Source: Streptomyces sp. F63
GTDB lineage: Bacteria > Actinomycetota > Actinomycetes > Streptomycetales > Streptomycetaceae
Direction: 5' to 3'
DNA: 64,000 bases
Assembly: GCF_018070345.1 (NCBI RefSeq)
Contig: NZ_JAGPXX010000010.1
Span: 143,104 to 207,103, forward strand
The notes under the pieces are model-generated. The model ran no database searches. It saw only the letters and a program-made list of their open reading frames with translations, and was not told the DNA's origin. The first letter of the stretch is position 1. Each line of letters starts with the position of its first letter. This document shows positions 22,160 through 31,047 of the stretch, one piece after another. The position numbers and the translations under genes are program-made.

Positions 22160-22260
22160 GGCCGCCCCGCCCCGCCGGCCGGCGGCCCGCACCGGGCCGC
22201 CCGGCAGCCCAGCACACGAACACCGCGAACACCCGCGAACACCCGCGAGAGGTGAGCCCG

Positions 22261-23382
22261 ATGAGCAAAGCCACCATCACCGTCCTTCCCGGAGACGGCG
22301 TCGGACCGGAGGTGACGGCCTGCGCCCTCCAGGTGCTGCGCACCGTGGAGGAGAAGTACGGCCACATCTTCACGGTCCACCGGCGCCGCGTCGGCCTGGA
22401 CGCCATCGCCGCCGAGGGCGTGGCGATCTCGGACGCCACCTTCGAGACCTGCGCGCACAGCGACGCCATCCTCTTCGGCGCGATCGGCAGCCTGCCCGCC
22501 GGAGCGGAGCGCCCCGGCGGCCCCCGCCCCGAGCAGGCCCTGTTCCGGCTCCGCAAGGAGTTCGGTTTCTTCGCCAACCTGCGGCCGGTGCGCCCGAGCG
22601 AGTCCCTGTACGGGGCGTCCTCGCTGAAGCCCGAGTACCTCAAGGGCACGGACATGGTCTTCGTGCGGGAGCTGTCCGCCGGCCTCTACTACGGGCGGCT
22701 GGAGACCGTGCCCGGCAAGCCCAGCGAGATCCGCCGCACGGAACACGGCACGGAGGCCGTCGACACCCTCCTGTACACCGAGGAGGAGATCGAGCGGGTC
22801 GTGCGGGCCGCGTTCGGGATCGCCCAGTGCCGCGGGAAGAAGGTCACCTCGGTCGACAAGGCCAATGTGCTGAGCTCCTCGGTGCTGTGGCGGGAGGTCG
22901 TGGACCGGGTCGCCGCCGACCACCCCGAGGTGACCTGCGAGCACATGCTCGTCGACGCCTGCGCCATGCGGCTGGTCAGGACGCCCGCGGAGTTCGACGT
23001 CGTCGTCACCGAGAACCTGTTCGGCGACATCCTCACCGACGAGGCCTCGATGCTCACCGGCTCCATCGGCATGCTGCCGTCGGCCAGTCTGGGCACCCGG
23101 CGCACCGCCGGCGGCCTGTTCGGCCTGTACGAACCCATCCACGGCTCGGCCCCGGACATCGCCGGGGAGGACAGGGCCAACCCGGTCGGGGCGATCCTCT
23201 CCGCCGCGCTCCTGCTGCGCCACTCCCTCGGCCTGGACCGGGAGGCCGCGGATGTCGAGGCCGCCGTGGAGGCCGTGCTCGGCGAGGGGTACCGGACGCC
23301 GGACCTCGACGAGGGGGCCCGCGCCGTCGTCGGAACCGCGGAGATGGGCCGGCGTGTCGTGGACCGGCTGCGGCAGCCCTGA
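22261..23382 (+). CDS. 3-isopropylmalate dehydrogenase (LeuB) homologue
   Basis: A 373-residue member of the beta-decarboxylating dehydrogenase family (NAD-dependent oxidative decarboxylation of a 2-hydroxy-3-carboxy acid to a 2-keto acid). The N-terminus ITVLPGDGVGPEV, the substrate segment RLRKEFGFFANLRPV, VDKANVLSSS, VTENLFGDILTDEASM and GLYEPIHGSAPDIAG are all LeuB-type rather than isocitrate-dehydrogenase-type. It starts at ATG 22261 after GAGAGGTGAGCCCG. With the LeuA-like, LeuC and LeuD proteins that follow, it should perform the last step of a one-carbon 2-keto-acid extension. It could be housekeeping leucine synthesis, but its place inside the NRPS operon favours a dedicated role. 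Confidence 0.9.
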   Translation: MSKATITVLPGDGVGPEVTACALQVLRTVEEKYGHIFTVHRRRVGLDAIAAEGVAISDATFETCAHSDAILFGAIGSLPAGAERPGGPRPEQALFRLRKEFGFFANLRPVRPSESLYGASSLKPEYLKGTDMVFVRELSAGLYYGRLETVPGKPSEIRRTEHGTEAVDTLLYTEEEIERVVRAAFGIAQCRGKKVTSVDKANVLSSSVLWREVVDRVAADHPEVTCEHMLVDACAMRLVRTPAEFDVVVTENLFGDILTDEASMLTGSIGMLPSASLGTRRTAGGLFGLYEPIHGSAPDIAGEDRANPVGAILSAALLLRHSLGLDREAADVEAAVEAVLGEGYRTPDLDEGARAVVGTAEMGRRVVDRLRQP

Positions 23383-23441
23383 CCCCGCCGTCCCCCACCC
23401 CGCCGCCGTTCGACGCACCGACCACTGGAGGTTGTCCGCGC

Positions 23442-24887
23442 ATGACGTCACCGAGTTCCCTCCGGGGAGCGCCGACCCGCCTGGAGGAGCAGCGCCTGCT
23501 CGTCCGCGAAGCCCGCGAGGAGATGGTGCGGCGCCACCGGGCCCGACCGGCCGACCCCGGCGAGCCGCCCATCCGCGTCATGGCGCGCCTGGTCGGCGAT
23601 CTGGAACGGGAGTGCGCGGCCCGCGGTTTCCACCCCGCCGCCACCCGGCTGGAGATCGTCAACCGGACGATCGGCGACGTCAACGTGCGGCTGATCACCG
23701 AGTGCGAGGGCGAGGAGGGCGGCCCCGGGGACTACCGGCTGCTGGCGGACGAACTCGGCATCGCGCTGCCGGGCGAGGACCTGGGCGGCATCACCGCCTC
23801 CGGAACGGGATACCACTGGCTCCGCGACCGGATGGCCCAGGAGGAACGGGACCTGCTCGCCGCCGGCTACGACCCGCGCGTCTACGACATCCAGGGCGTC
23901 GGCAACCCGGTGCTGCGCGGTCGGCTGGCGGAGGACATGCGGCAGTGGGGCGTGACCGCCACCGCGGAGCAGGTCGCCCTCGGCCTCGGGGCGACCGACT
24001 GCCTGGACAAGGTGCTGCGCGGCCTGGCGTTCTCCGCCCGGCGCGACTCCCGGCCGCCCGGCGCCGTGCTCTTCGCCGCTCCCGGGTTCAACATGCCGGA
24101 ACTCCAGGCCGAGACCTACGGGTACCGGCTGCACCGGGTGCGGACCGGCGCCGAGGAACGGTTCAAGCTGACCGGCGCGCTGCTGGAGCGGCAGCTGGCG
24201 GAGAACCCCGACATCACCGTCGTCTACCTGACCGTGGCGAACAACCCCACGACCTTCGCCTACACCCCCGAGGAGCTCTCGGCGCTCATGGCGGTCGTCC
24301 GGGACGCCGCCGGCCGGGGGCGCCGCCTCCACGTCCTGGCGGACCTCGCGTACATCGGCACGGGCCGGCCCGAGGAGGACGAGGCGCGCATGCGGGCCCT
24401 CGCCTCGGCCCCCGGCACGGCCGACCGGATCGTCTACGTGAACAGCTTCTCCAAGACCCACACCCTGACCGGGGAGCGGTTCGGCTGGGCCGTGTTCGGC
24501 GACGCCCGCTTCGCGGCGGCGATGCGGTCGAGCTGGGTGAACAGTGTCGCCTGCCTCCCCGGCGAGTGGCAGCTGCGCTTCATGGCCTACCACTCCCTCT
24601 TCCGGCGGAACCCCCGGCTGATCGACAAGATCCGCGGTCTCTACCGGCTGCGCCGCTCCCGGCTGCGCAGCCGGCTGGACCGGTTCAACGAGGAACACCC
24701 CATCTTCGAACACGTCTATCTCGACGACGACACGACCATCTACACCTGGTGCAGGCTCAAGCCGGGTGAGGACTGCTTCTCGGTCCTGGAAAAAACCGGT
24801 ATCGCGGGCATCCCCGGTTCCACCTTCGGATATTCCGACGACTACATCCGGTTCTCGGTCGGCATTCTGCCGGTCGAGCCGGATTGA
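23442..24887 (+). CDS. PLP-dependent fold-type-I aminotransferase
   Basis: A 481-residue class I/II aminotransferase. The PLP-binding lysine is Lys338 in NSFSKTHTLTGERFGW; the upstream segment VYLTVANNPTTFAYT corresponds to the NPTG region, and VLADLAYIG carries the Asp and Tyr that contact PLP. The N-terminal 120 residues are longer than in AspC-type enzymes. The start at ATG 23442 follows TGGAGG. In context it most likely converts the 2-keto acid from the LeuA/C/D/B-like enzymes to an L-amino acid for one of the NRPS modules, or makes another special residue. The substrate cannot be told from sequence. Confidence 0.85.
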   Translation: MTSPSSLRGAPTRLEEQRLLVREAREEMVRRHRARPADPGEPPIRVMARLVGDLERECAARGFHPAATRLEIVNRTIGDVNVRLITECEGEEGGPGDYRLLADELGIALPGEDLGGITASGTGYHWLRDRMAQEERDLLAAGYDPRVYDIQGVGNPVLRGRLAEDMRQWGVTATAEQVALGLGATDCLDKVLRGLAFSARRDSRPPGAVLFAAPGFNMPELQAETYGYRLHRVRTGAEERFKLTGALLERQLAENPDITVVYLTVANNPTTFAYTPEELSALMAVVRDAAGRGRRLHVLADLAYIGTGRPEEDEARMRALASAPGTADRIVYVNSFSKTHTLTGERFGWAVFGDARFAAAMRSSWVNSVACLPGEWQLRFMAYHSLFRRNPRLIDKIRGLYRLRRSRLRSRLDRFNEEHPIFEHVYLDDDTTIYTWCRLKPGEDCFSVLEKTGIAGIPGSTFGYSDDYIRFSVGILPVEPD

Positions 24888-24934
24888 CGGTCGCCGCGCC
24901 ATCGAGACGACGGATCTTCCGACAAGGAGCAACC

Positions 24935-26326
24935 ATGCAGAAGGACACACCCGGAACCACCGGGACCCCGAGAGCGGACATCACCTCCCTCGACATCCCG
25001 GTGAACTTCAACTGGAACAGCGACGACAGCCCGCTCTCGCCCATTCCGGACAGCATCCCCGGTGAGCCGCTCCCCGCCCAGGCCGCCCGGACGCGGATCC
25101 TCTCGGAATGCCTGCGGGACGGACTCCAGGGGATATCCGGATATCCCTCGGTCGACGCCATGATGCGGTACCTGCACCTCCTCCACGCATTCGGTGTCCG
25201 GCACGCCACCGTCGGCATTTACCCCGGTAACGCCGACCGGCTCGACGCGACGATGAAGAAGCTTCTCGCGCGCATGCGGGAAGAGCTTCCCGGCATCGTT
25301 CCCTCCGTGCTCTCCATGTGCACGGAGGAATCGCTGAAGTGGACCGTCGAGTGCAAGGACATCCACCCGGCGCTGGAGGCCGTCGTCTTCATGGGCAGCG
25401 CGCCCTCCCGCCGCCTCGTCCAGGGCTGGGACCTGGACTTCGTCCTCGGCCGGATGGAGACCTTCATCAAGAAGACCGCCGAGGCGGGCATCCCCGTCAT
25501 CGCGGGCACCGAACACACCACGCAGACCTCGCCCGAGGCGCTGCGCGCCATCACCCGCACACAGGTCGAGAGCGGCGCGTACACCATCGCCATGGCCGAC
25601 ACCATCGGCATCATCCGGCCGCTCGGCACCTACCGCATCGTCCGCTTCCTCCGCGCGGAGCTGGCCGCCCTGGGCGTGCCCGACCTGCAGGTGGACTGGC
25701 ACGGCCACCGCGACACCGGCAACGCGCTCGGCAACGCCATGATGGCCGTCGCGGCCGGCGCCGACCGCATCCACGTCGTGTCGCGCGGCGTCGGCGAGCG
25801 CTCCGGCAACGCCTCCCTGGAGGAGGTCGTGCTCAACCTCGCCGCCATCGAGACGGAAGCCGGTCTGCCCGTCTCCTGGGACATGCCGCGGCTGCTCGAA
25901 CTCATCACCACCTACCAGGAGATGGTCGGCGTCACGACACCCGAGCACGGGGTGCTCGGCAAGCGTTACAGCCACACCTCCTCGGGCATCCACACGGACG
26001 CCATCCTCAAGGCCCATCACCTGGCCGACCAGGCGCGGGAGGCGGGGGACGCCGCGCTGGAGGAGAAGCTGCGGGAGATGTCCCGCACCGTGTACTCCGC
26101 CGTCGACCCGGAAACCGTCGGCGGGACCGCGTCCGTGGTCGTCAGCCCGTGGAGCGGACAGAGCTCGGTGAAGCTCGCCTGCATGCTGAGCGGCCGCGAC
26201 CCCCGCGGCCTCACCCCGGAAACCATCGACGGGCTGCTCGCCCGCGCGAACGAACTGGGCCGCGAACTGACACCGGAGGAGCTGGAAGAGGGCTTCGCGA
26301 AGGCGCCCGCAGCGCACGGGGCCTGA
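24935..26326 (+). CDS. LeuA/homocitrate-synthase-like DRE-TIM metallolyase-family acyl transferase
   Basis: A 463-residue member of the family that condenses acetyl-CoA with a 2-keto acid. The metal and catalytic motif is LRDGLQG (60-66) where classical isopropylmalate and homocitrate synthases have RDGEQ; the HxH metal pair is His256 and His258 (WHGHRD), and VGERSGNASLEEV is the conserved GxGERxGN loop. There is no room for the roughly 130-residue regulatory LeuA dimer domain, only about 100 residues follow the barrel, so leucine feedback control is unlikely. ATG 24935 follows AAGGAG at a spacing of 5. The unusual motif and missing regulatory part suggest a keto acid other than 2-ketoisovalerate. 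Isopropylmalate, homocitrate or citramalate synthase activities remain open. Confidence 0.85.
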   Translation: MQKDTPGTTGTPRADITSLDIPVNFNWNSDDSPLSPIPDSIPGEPLPAQAARTRILSECLRDGLQGISGYPSVDAMMRYLHLLHAFGVRHATVGIYPGNADRLDATMKKLLARMREELPGIVPSVLSMCTEESLKWTVECKDIHPALEAVVFMGSAPSRRLVQGWDLDFVLGRMETFIKKTAEAGIPVIAGTEHTTQTSPEALRAITRTQVESGAYTIAMADTIGIIRPLGTYRIVRFLRAELAALGVPDLQVDWHGHRDTGNALGNAMMAVAAGADRIHVVSRGVGERSGNASLEEVVLNLAAIETEAGLPVSWDMPRLLELITTYQEMVGVTTPEHGVLGKRYSHTSSGIHTDAILKAHHLADQAREAGDAALEEKLREMSRTVYSAVDPETVGGTASVVVSPWSGQSSVKLACMLSGRDPRGLTPETIDGLLARANELGRELTPEELEEGFAKAPAAHGA

Positions 26327-26371
26327 GCGCCCCAGCCCGTCAGGAACCGCCCCCAGAGGAGAAACCGCACA

Positions 26372-27775
26372 ATGCCACAGACCATGTTCGACAAGATCTG
26401 GGACGCGCACCTGGTGCGTGACGAGCCCGGAGAGATACCGGTGCTGTACATCGACCGGCATCTCACGCACGAGGCGACCTCGCCGCAGGCCTTCGCCGGG
26501 CTGCGGGAGCGCGGCCTGCCGGTGCGCCGCCCCGAGACCACGGTCGCCGTGATCGACCACAACGTACCCACGGTGCCGGGGCGCCGGCTCGTCGACGTCG
26601 TCGACAGCCAGAGCGTCCTGTGCATCGAGACGATGGAGGAGAACGCCCGCGAGTTCGGGGTGCGGCTGCTGGGCATGAACGACGCCGACCAGGGCATCGT
26701 GCACGTCATCGGCCCCGAGCTGGGCCTGTCGCTGCCCGGCATGACGGTCGTGTGCGGCGACTCCCACACCTCCACGCACGGCGCCCTGGGCATCTTCGCC
26801 ATGGGCATCGGCACCAGCGAGGTGGAGCACGTCCTGGCCACCCAGTGCCTGCTGCAGAAGAAGCCGAAGACGATGAACATCCGCATCGACGGCGTGCTGG
26901 CGCCCGGGGTGACCGCGAAGGATGTCGCGCTGGCCGTGATCGGCCGGCTCGGCACGGACGCCGGAACCCACCACGTCATCGAGTTCAGCGGCTCGGCCGT
27001 GCGGTCCCTGACCATCGAGGGCCGCATGACGCTGTGCAACATGGCGATCGAGGCGGGAGCGCGGGCCGGCATGGTCGCCCCCGACGACACCACGATCGAG
27101 TACGTGCGCGGCCGGCGCTTCGCCCCCTCGGGGGAGCTCTTCGAACGCGCGGCGGAGCAGTGGAGAAAGCTGGCGGGCGACCCGGGGGCCCGCTTCGACG
27201 CCGAACACCACCTGACCGTCAATGACCTGGCCCCGCAGGTCACCTGGGGCACGAACCCCGGCATGGTCGCCGACATCACGGGCACGGTCCCGGACCCGGC
27301 CGCCGAGAGCGACCCCGTGGCCCGCGCGGAGATGGAACAGGCCCTGGAGTACATGGGCCTCACGGCGGGGCAGCGCCTCCAGGACACCCCGGTCGACACC
27401 GTCTTCATCGGGTCGTGCACCAACTCGCGGCTGGAGGACCTCCGCCTGGCCGCCCGGTACGTCGACGGGCGGAAGGCCGCGGACGGTGTCCGCGCCATCG
27501 TCGTCCCCGGCTCGATGAGCGTGCGCCGCCAGGCCGAGGAGGAAGGGCTGGCGGACGTGTTCCGCTCGGCCGGCTTCGAGTGGCGTGAGCCCGGCTGCAG
27601 CATGTGCATCGCCATGAACGGAGACCGCCTCTCCGCCGGCGAACGCTGCGCCTCGACCAGCAACCGCAACTTCGAGGGCCGCCAGGGCCAAGGGGGCCGC
27701 ACCCACCTGGTCAGTCCGTTGACGGCGGCCGCCACGGCTGTCGCCGGCCGCTTCGCCGACGCACGCGACCTGTAG
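26372..27775 (+). CDS. 3-isopropylmalate dehydratase large subunit (LeuC) homologue
   Basis: A 467-residue aconitase-family large subunit. The [4Fe-4S] cysteines are Cys349 (SCTNSR), Cys409 and Cys412 (PGCSMC). [25 protein letters not shown] and [14 protein letters not shown] are LeuC signatures. It isomerises the 2-alkylmalate made by the LeuA-like enzyme, as a complex with the LeuD protein encoded 14 bp downstream. The start ATG 26372 follows AGAGGAGAAACC. Confidence 0.92.
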   Translation: MPQTMFDKIWDAHLVRDEPGEIPVLYIDRHLTHEATSPQAFAGLRERGLPVRRPETTVAVIDHNVPTVPGRRLVDVVDSQSVLCIETMEENAREFGVRLLGMNDADQGIVHVIGPELGLSLPGMTVVCGDSHTSTHGALGIFAMGIGTSEVEHVLATQCLLQKKPKTMNIRIDGVLAPGVTAKDVALAVIGRLGTDAGTHHVIEFSGSAVRSLTIEGRMTLCNMAIEAGARAGMVAPDDTTIEYVRGRRFAPSGELFERAAEQWRKLAGDPGARFDAEHHLTVNDLAPQVTWGTNPGMVADITGTVPDPAAESDPVARAEMEQALEYMGLTAGQRLQDTPVDTVFIGSCTNSRLEDLRLAARYVDGRKAADGVRAIVVPGSMSVRRQAEEEGLADVFRSAGFEWREPGCSMCIAMNGDRLSAGERCASTSNRNFEGRQGQGGRTHLVSPLTAAATAVAGRFADARDL

Positions 27776-27789
27776 AAAGAAGGACCCCC

Positions 27790-28404
27790 GTGGAGAAATT
27801 CATCACGTACGAGGGCACCGCGGTGCCGCTGATGCGGTCCAACGTCAACACGGACGACATCATCCCCGCCCGCTTCCTCAAGTCGGTCCGCCGCACCGGC
27901 TTCGCCCCCCATCTGTTCGCGAACTGGCGCTACCTGGAGGACGGCAGCACGCCCAGCCCGGACTTCCCGCTCAACGAGCCCCGTTACGCGGGCGCCGGGC
28001 TTCTCGTGGCGGGGGAGAACTTCGGCTGCGGCTCCTCGCGCGAGCACGCCCCCTGGGCGCTGCGGGAGTTCGGCTTCCGGTGCGTCGTCGCCCCGAGCTT
28101 CGCGGACATCTTCCACAACAACTGCTTCAACAGCGGCATCCTCCCGGTGCGCCTGGAGACGGCCGAGGTCGAGGCGGTTGCCGAGAGCCTGACCGGCGGC
28201 GCCCTGCCGGTGCTGCACGTCGACCTGGCGGCCCAGACCGTGACGACCGCGGACGGGCGGGCCTTCACCTTCGACATCGACCCCTTCAAGAAGAACTCCC
28301 TGATGGAGGGGCTGGACAACATCGGCTGGACCCTCTCCCACCAGGACCGGATCCTCGCCTACGAGCGGCGGCGCGAGCAGGAGGCGCCCTGGCTCTTCCC
28401 GTAG
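27790..28404 (+). CDS. 3-isopropylmalate dehydratase small subunit (LeuD) homologue
   Basis: A 204-residue aconitase swivel domain. It has NVNTDDIIPARFL, LVAGENFGCGSSREHAPWAL and FADIFHNNCFNSGILPV, the conserved LeuD blocks, and a full-length C-terminus. It begins at GTG 27790 preceded by GAAAGAAGGA. It forms the isomerase with the preceding LeuC protein; the short gap implies matched translation of the two subunits. Confidence 0.92.
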   Translation: MEKFITYEGTAVPLMRSNVNTDDIIPARFLKSVRRTGFAPHLFANWRYLEDGSTPSPDFPLNEPRYAGAGLLVAGENFGCGSSREHAPWALREFGFRCVVAPSFADIFHNNCFNSGILPVRLETAEVEAVAESLTGGALPVLHVDLAAQTVTTADGRAFTFDIDPFKKNSLMEGLDNIGWTLSHQDRILAYERRREQEAPWLFP

Positions 28405-28487
28405 ACCGCGCGCCCCCTCGGGGGACAGCGCACCGCAACGACGCCACGCAATCCGAACAACCCGACACCAGAGGCTGGAGAACACCC

Positions 28488-28688
28488 GTGGAAGCAGACC
28501 GGATGAAGGTCCTCGTCAACGACGAGGAGCAGTACTCCCTGTGGCCGGAATACCTTGCCGTCCCCGCCGGATGGAAGGAGACGGGCACCGCCGGCTCGAA
28601 GGAGGAGTGCCTGGAGTACGTGAAGGAGGTCTGGGTCGACATGCGCCCCAAGAGCCTGCGCCGGCAGATGGCGGAACAGTCCGGCTGA
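28488..28688 (+). CDS. MbtH-like NRPS accessory protein
   Basis: A 66-residue MbtH-family protein with the expected NDEEQYSLWPEYLAVPAGW block followed by G-x-KEECLEYVKEVWVDMRPKSLR. MbtH proteins bind adenylation domains and help their folding or activity, here presumably the A domains of the two upstream NRPSs. I choose GTG 28488, which has CTGGAG 8 bases upstream; an internal ATG at 28503 would remove five residues. Confidence 0.95.
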   Translation: MEADRMKVLVNDEEQYSLWPEYLAVPAGWKETGTAGSKEECLEYVKEVWVDMRPKSLRRQMAEQSG

Positions 28689-28807
28689 CCGGCCCGGCCC
28701 CGCCCTCCCCCACGCCACCCCCCGCCGCTCTCCCCAGCAACCCCACCAACCCGCCGGGCCCAAGCAACCCGTCGGACAAGCCCGTAACAGCCATGAAGGA
28801 GACACTC

Positions 28808-29152
28808 ATGGACGCACTCGTCGAACGCCTCTCCGCCGAGGGGCGGAAGGCCGTGGTCGGCGGCCCCTCGCCCTCGGTGGACGAGCTGCGGCGCCGCATC
28901 ACCGAACTGGGATACGTGTTCATCAAGTTCCCCGAGACCAGCGGGGGCACGGACCTCGGCGTGCGCCTCGACGAGGCGGCCACCGACCTCGGCGGGGCCG
29001 ACTTCGCGAACGGCACCGGCAGCGTGCACATCGAGGGGACGCTGACGCTCAACATGGTGCGGGTGCGCTGCGTCGCCGACATCGACCTGTCGTCGCTCAG
29101 CGGCACCGGACACCTGGTGGTGTGCGAGGAGGCCATGGCCGCCGCAGGGTAG
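28808..29152 (+). CDS. Unrecognised 114-residue protein at the end of the NRPS operon
   Basis: The start ATG 28808 has AAGGAG six bases upstream, and codon usage is typical of the region, so this is a real gene. The protein has a helical N-terminal third with VDELRRRITELGYVFIKFPE, then a beta-rich remainder with a Gly/Thr-rich stretch and VHIEGTLTLNMVRVRC. There is no signal peptide or membrane segment, and no catalytic motif I know. It is the last gene before a strong hairpin and follows MbtH by 119 bp. It might be a partner of a tailoring step, an immunity protein or a binding protein; I cannot assign a function. Confidence 0.75.
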   Translation: MDALVERLSAEGRKAVVGGPSPSVDELRRRITELGYVFIKFPETSGGTDLGVRLDEAATDLGGADFANGTGSVHIEGTLTLNMVRVRCVADIDLSSLSGTGHLVVCEEAMAAAG

Positions 29153-29216
29153 TCCCCCGCACCACACCGGACCGCGGCGCGCACGGTGATCCCCTCCCGC
29201 CGGCGCACGCGGCCCC

Positions 29217-29257
29217 CCGCGCGGCGGGACGGGCACCGGCCCCGTCCCGCCGCGCGG
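29217..29257 (+). terminator. Strong hairpin ending the NRPS operon
   Basis: CCGCGCGGCGGGACGGG (29217-29233) pairs perfectly with 29241-29257, a 17-bp stem around a 7-base loop, 64 bp after the last gene of the operon. There is no T tract, which is usual for actinobacterial terminators. It marks the right boundary of the biosynthetic unit. Confidence 0.7.
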
Positions 29258-29572
29258 TCGGACCGGCCCGGCAACTCCAGCGGCCGGCCGGCCGCCTCGC
29301 CCGGGAGACCGGCGTGCTCGTTCCCCGGACGAGCCGAGGCGATACCCCGACACCTGCGCCGCGCGCCGCCGCGGCGGCTGGCCGCCAGAACCGGTCATGG
29401 CGCCACGGCTCCGGAACCAGCTGCCGCGGACTGCGGGGCCGCTCCCCTTGCCCGCCCAGCCGGTACCCCGGCTCCACTCCGCGCACTCCGGCACCCGGGG
29501 CGCCGGACGGGTCCGCCATGGTCTCCGCTGTGGCCGGGGAACCATGGCCGACCGTCCGGCGTGGTCGGGGAC
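29258..29572. other. Intergenic region after the NRPS operon
   Basis: I see no gene with credible codon use or a ribosome binding site here. It separates the hairpin at 29217-29257 from the membrane protein start at 29573 and presumably carries that gene's promoter, which I cannot pinpoint. Confidence 0.5.
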
Positions 29573-30499
29573 ATGACGCGGAACAGGGAAGCGGCGCGGC
29601 GCGCCATCGGTCACGTGGCGGCCGTCTGGCTGGCCGGATGCGCCCTGACCGGCATGCAGGTCATGGCCGTACTCGTCACGCTCTTCTCCGGCGGAGCGGC
29701 TTTGTTCACGTCCGTTCTCGCCGGCGTGGTGCTCCTGGCGGTGGCCGTGCTCGCGGCGCTCGGATCAGCCGTCCGCACGCTGGTGCCGCTCATGCGCCGG
29801 CGTGGCGGTCTGTGGGCCTGGACTGCGAGCGTCTACGCGCTCGGCACGGCCGCCGCGTCCGGAGTCACCGTGGTGAGCATGCAGATCAACCGCCTGGACG
29901 GCATTCATCTGCTCTACCCGGCCGGAGGCGCCTGCTATGCGATCGCGGCCGCGCTCTTCCTCCCCGGCACCCGCGTCAAGCTGGGCGCCGCCGGAGCGGC
30001 GGCCGCTCTCGCCGCGGGCGTGGCGTACGCCGCCTGGGCGGCCGCGCAGCCACCCACGCTCGGTGAGTGGATCACCGCCAACGGCGTGGACCGCGGCATG
30101 CTCCGGGTCGGCGACCCGCCGCCGGGGTACACCCTGCGCGGCGAGGGCGCGAGTGAGGAAAGCTTCGGTGCCCATTACGAGGGGCCGAACGCCGAGTCGC
30201 TGCACCTCGGCGTGGAACGGGCGGGACACGACCCCCGGCGCGTCGACGCGCGCGACTGCCCGGTTCCCCGCGGCGACCCGATCCGCTGCACGGACGACGG
30301 CGGGGGCCGCCAACTGCGCGTCTACGAGGGGGACTACGAGCACTGGGAGCTGCGTTTGCGCCGTGACGGCCTGGTGTACACCGTGGCCGGGGACGGCTCC
30401 CCCACCGATCTGTCCGCGGCCCGCCACGTCCTGTCGACGCTCAGGCCGGCGACCGGCGCCGAACTCGCCGGCCTGCTGGAGTTGCCGATGCGGCGATGA
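29573..30499 (+). CDS. Membrane protein with four N-terminal helices and an exported C-terminal domain
   Basis: A 308-residue protein. Hydrophobic segments lie at about 12-40, 45-65, 80-100, 108-125 and 130-150, so four or five membrane passes. The remaining 150 residues are soluble and include two Cys about 25 apart (ARDCPVP and IRCTDD) and a conserved-looking DYEHWELRLRRDGLVYTV segment. I start it at ATG 29573, just behind GGTCGGGG. No family is recognised. It follows the terminator of the NRPS operon and is probably not part of it. Confidence 0.7.
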   Translation: MTRNREAARRAIGHVAAVWLAGCALTGMQVMAVLVTLFSGGAALFTSVLAGVVLLAVAVLAALGSAVRTLVPLMRRRGGLWAWTASVYALGTAAASGVTVVSMQINRLDGIHLLYPAGGACYAIAAALFLPGTRVKLGAAGAAAALAAGVAYAAWAAAQPPTLGEWITANGVDRGMLRVGDPPPGYTLRGEGASEESFGAHYEGPNAESLHLGVERAGHDPRRVDARDCPVPRGDPIRCTDDGGGRQLRVYEGDYEHWELRLRRDGLVYTVAGDGSPTDLSAARHVLSTLRPATGAELAGLLELPMRR

Positions 30500-30636
30500 C
30501 AGCGAGGGAAGCGCACCCGGCCGATGCCCACGGTGACGGCGCTGTCGTGGGGCCGCGGAGAAAAGGGAAGGCGGGAGCCGGCGGGCGTTGGCAGGATGTC
30601 CGTGTTCACCGCCCGACGGGAAAGGACCCGACGTCC

Positions 30637-31047
30637 GTGGCTCGCGCCGTCACTCTGATCCGCTCCGCTTCCCTGTCTGACATCGCCGAGTATGCCTACG
30701 CGGCCACGGCGCCCGCCGAGTCACGCCTCATCTTCCTCGCGGGGGCGTGTCCGCTGAACGATGACGGCTCCACGGCCGCGATCGGGGACTACGCGGGCCA
30801 GGCGGCGAAAGCCGTCGAGAACATGCGTGCCGCTCTCACTGCCTCGGGAGCGTCACTCCAGGACGTCATCAGCACAAGAGTTCTCGTCGCGTCGGCCCGG
30901 CGGGAGGACCTGGTGGCTGCCTGGGAGGTCGTCCGGGACTCGTTCGCCGACCATGACGTCCCCAGCACCTTGATGGGCGTCACCGTGCTCGGTTACCGGG
31001 ACCAACTCGTCGAGATCGAGGCTGTCGCCGCCGTGCTCGATTCTTGA
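30637..31047 (+). CDS. RidA/YjgF/UK114 family protein
   Basis: A 136-residue Rid-family protein: FLAGACPLNDDGST near the N-terminus, then QAAKAVENMRAALTASGASLQDVISTRVLVAS, and VEIEAVAAVLDS at the end. GTG 30637 follows AAAGGA. RidA deaminates reactive enamines and imines and needs an Arg in a P-A-R motif; here the matching place reads VPSTLMG, so the Arg is absent. It therefore belongs to a Rid subgroup without that chemistry or with another role. It stands alone. Confidence 0.85.
   Translation: MARAVTLIRSASLSDIAEYAYAATAPAESRLIFLAGACPLNDDGSTAAIGDYAGQAAKAVENMRAALTASGASLQDVISTRVLVASARREDLVAAWEVVRDSFADHDVPSTLMGVTVLGYRDQLVEIEAVAAVLDS

Noticed and set aside
22261..28404. Reading the leuB/leuC/leuD-like genes as the ordinary leucine operon
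   Set aside because: They sit inside an NRPS operon with an aminotransferase, a divergent LeuA-family enzyme and mbtH. I cannot exclude it without the rest of the genome, so no gene symbols were assigned.
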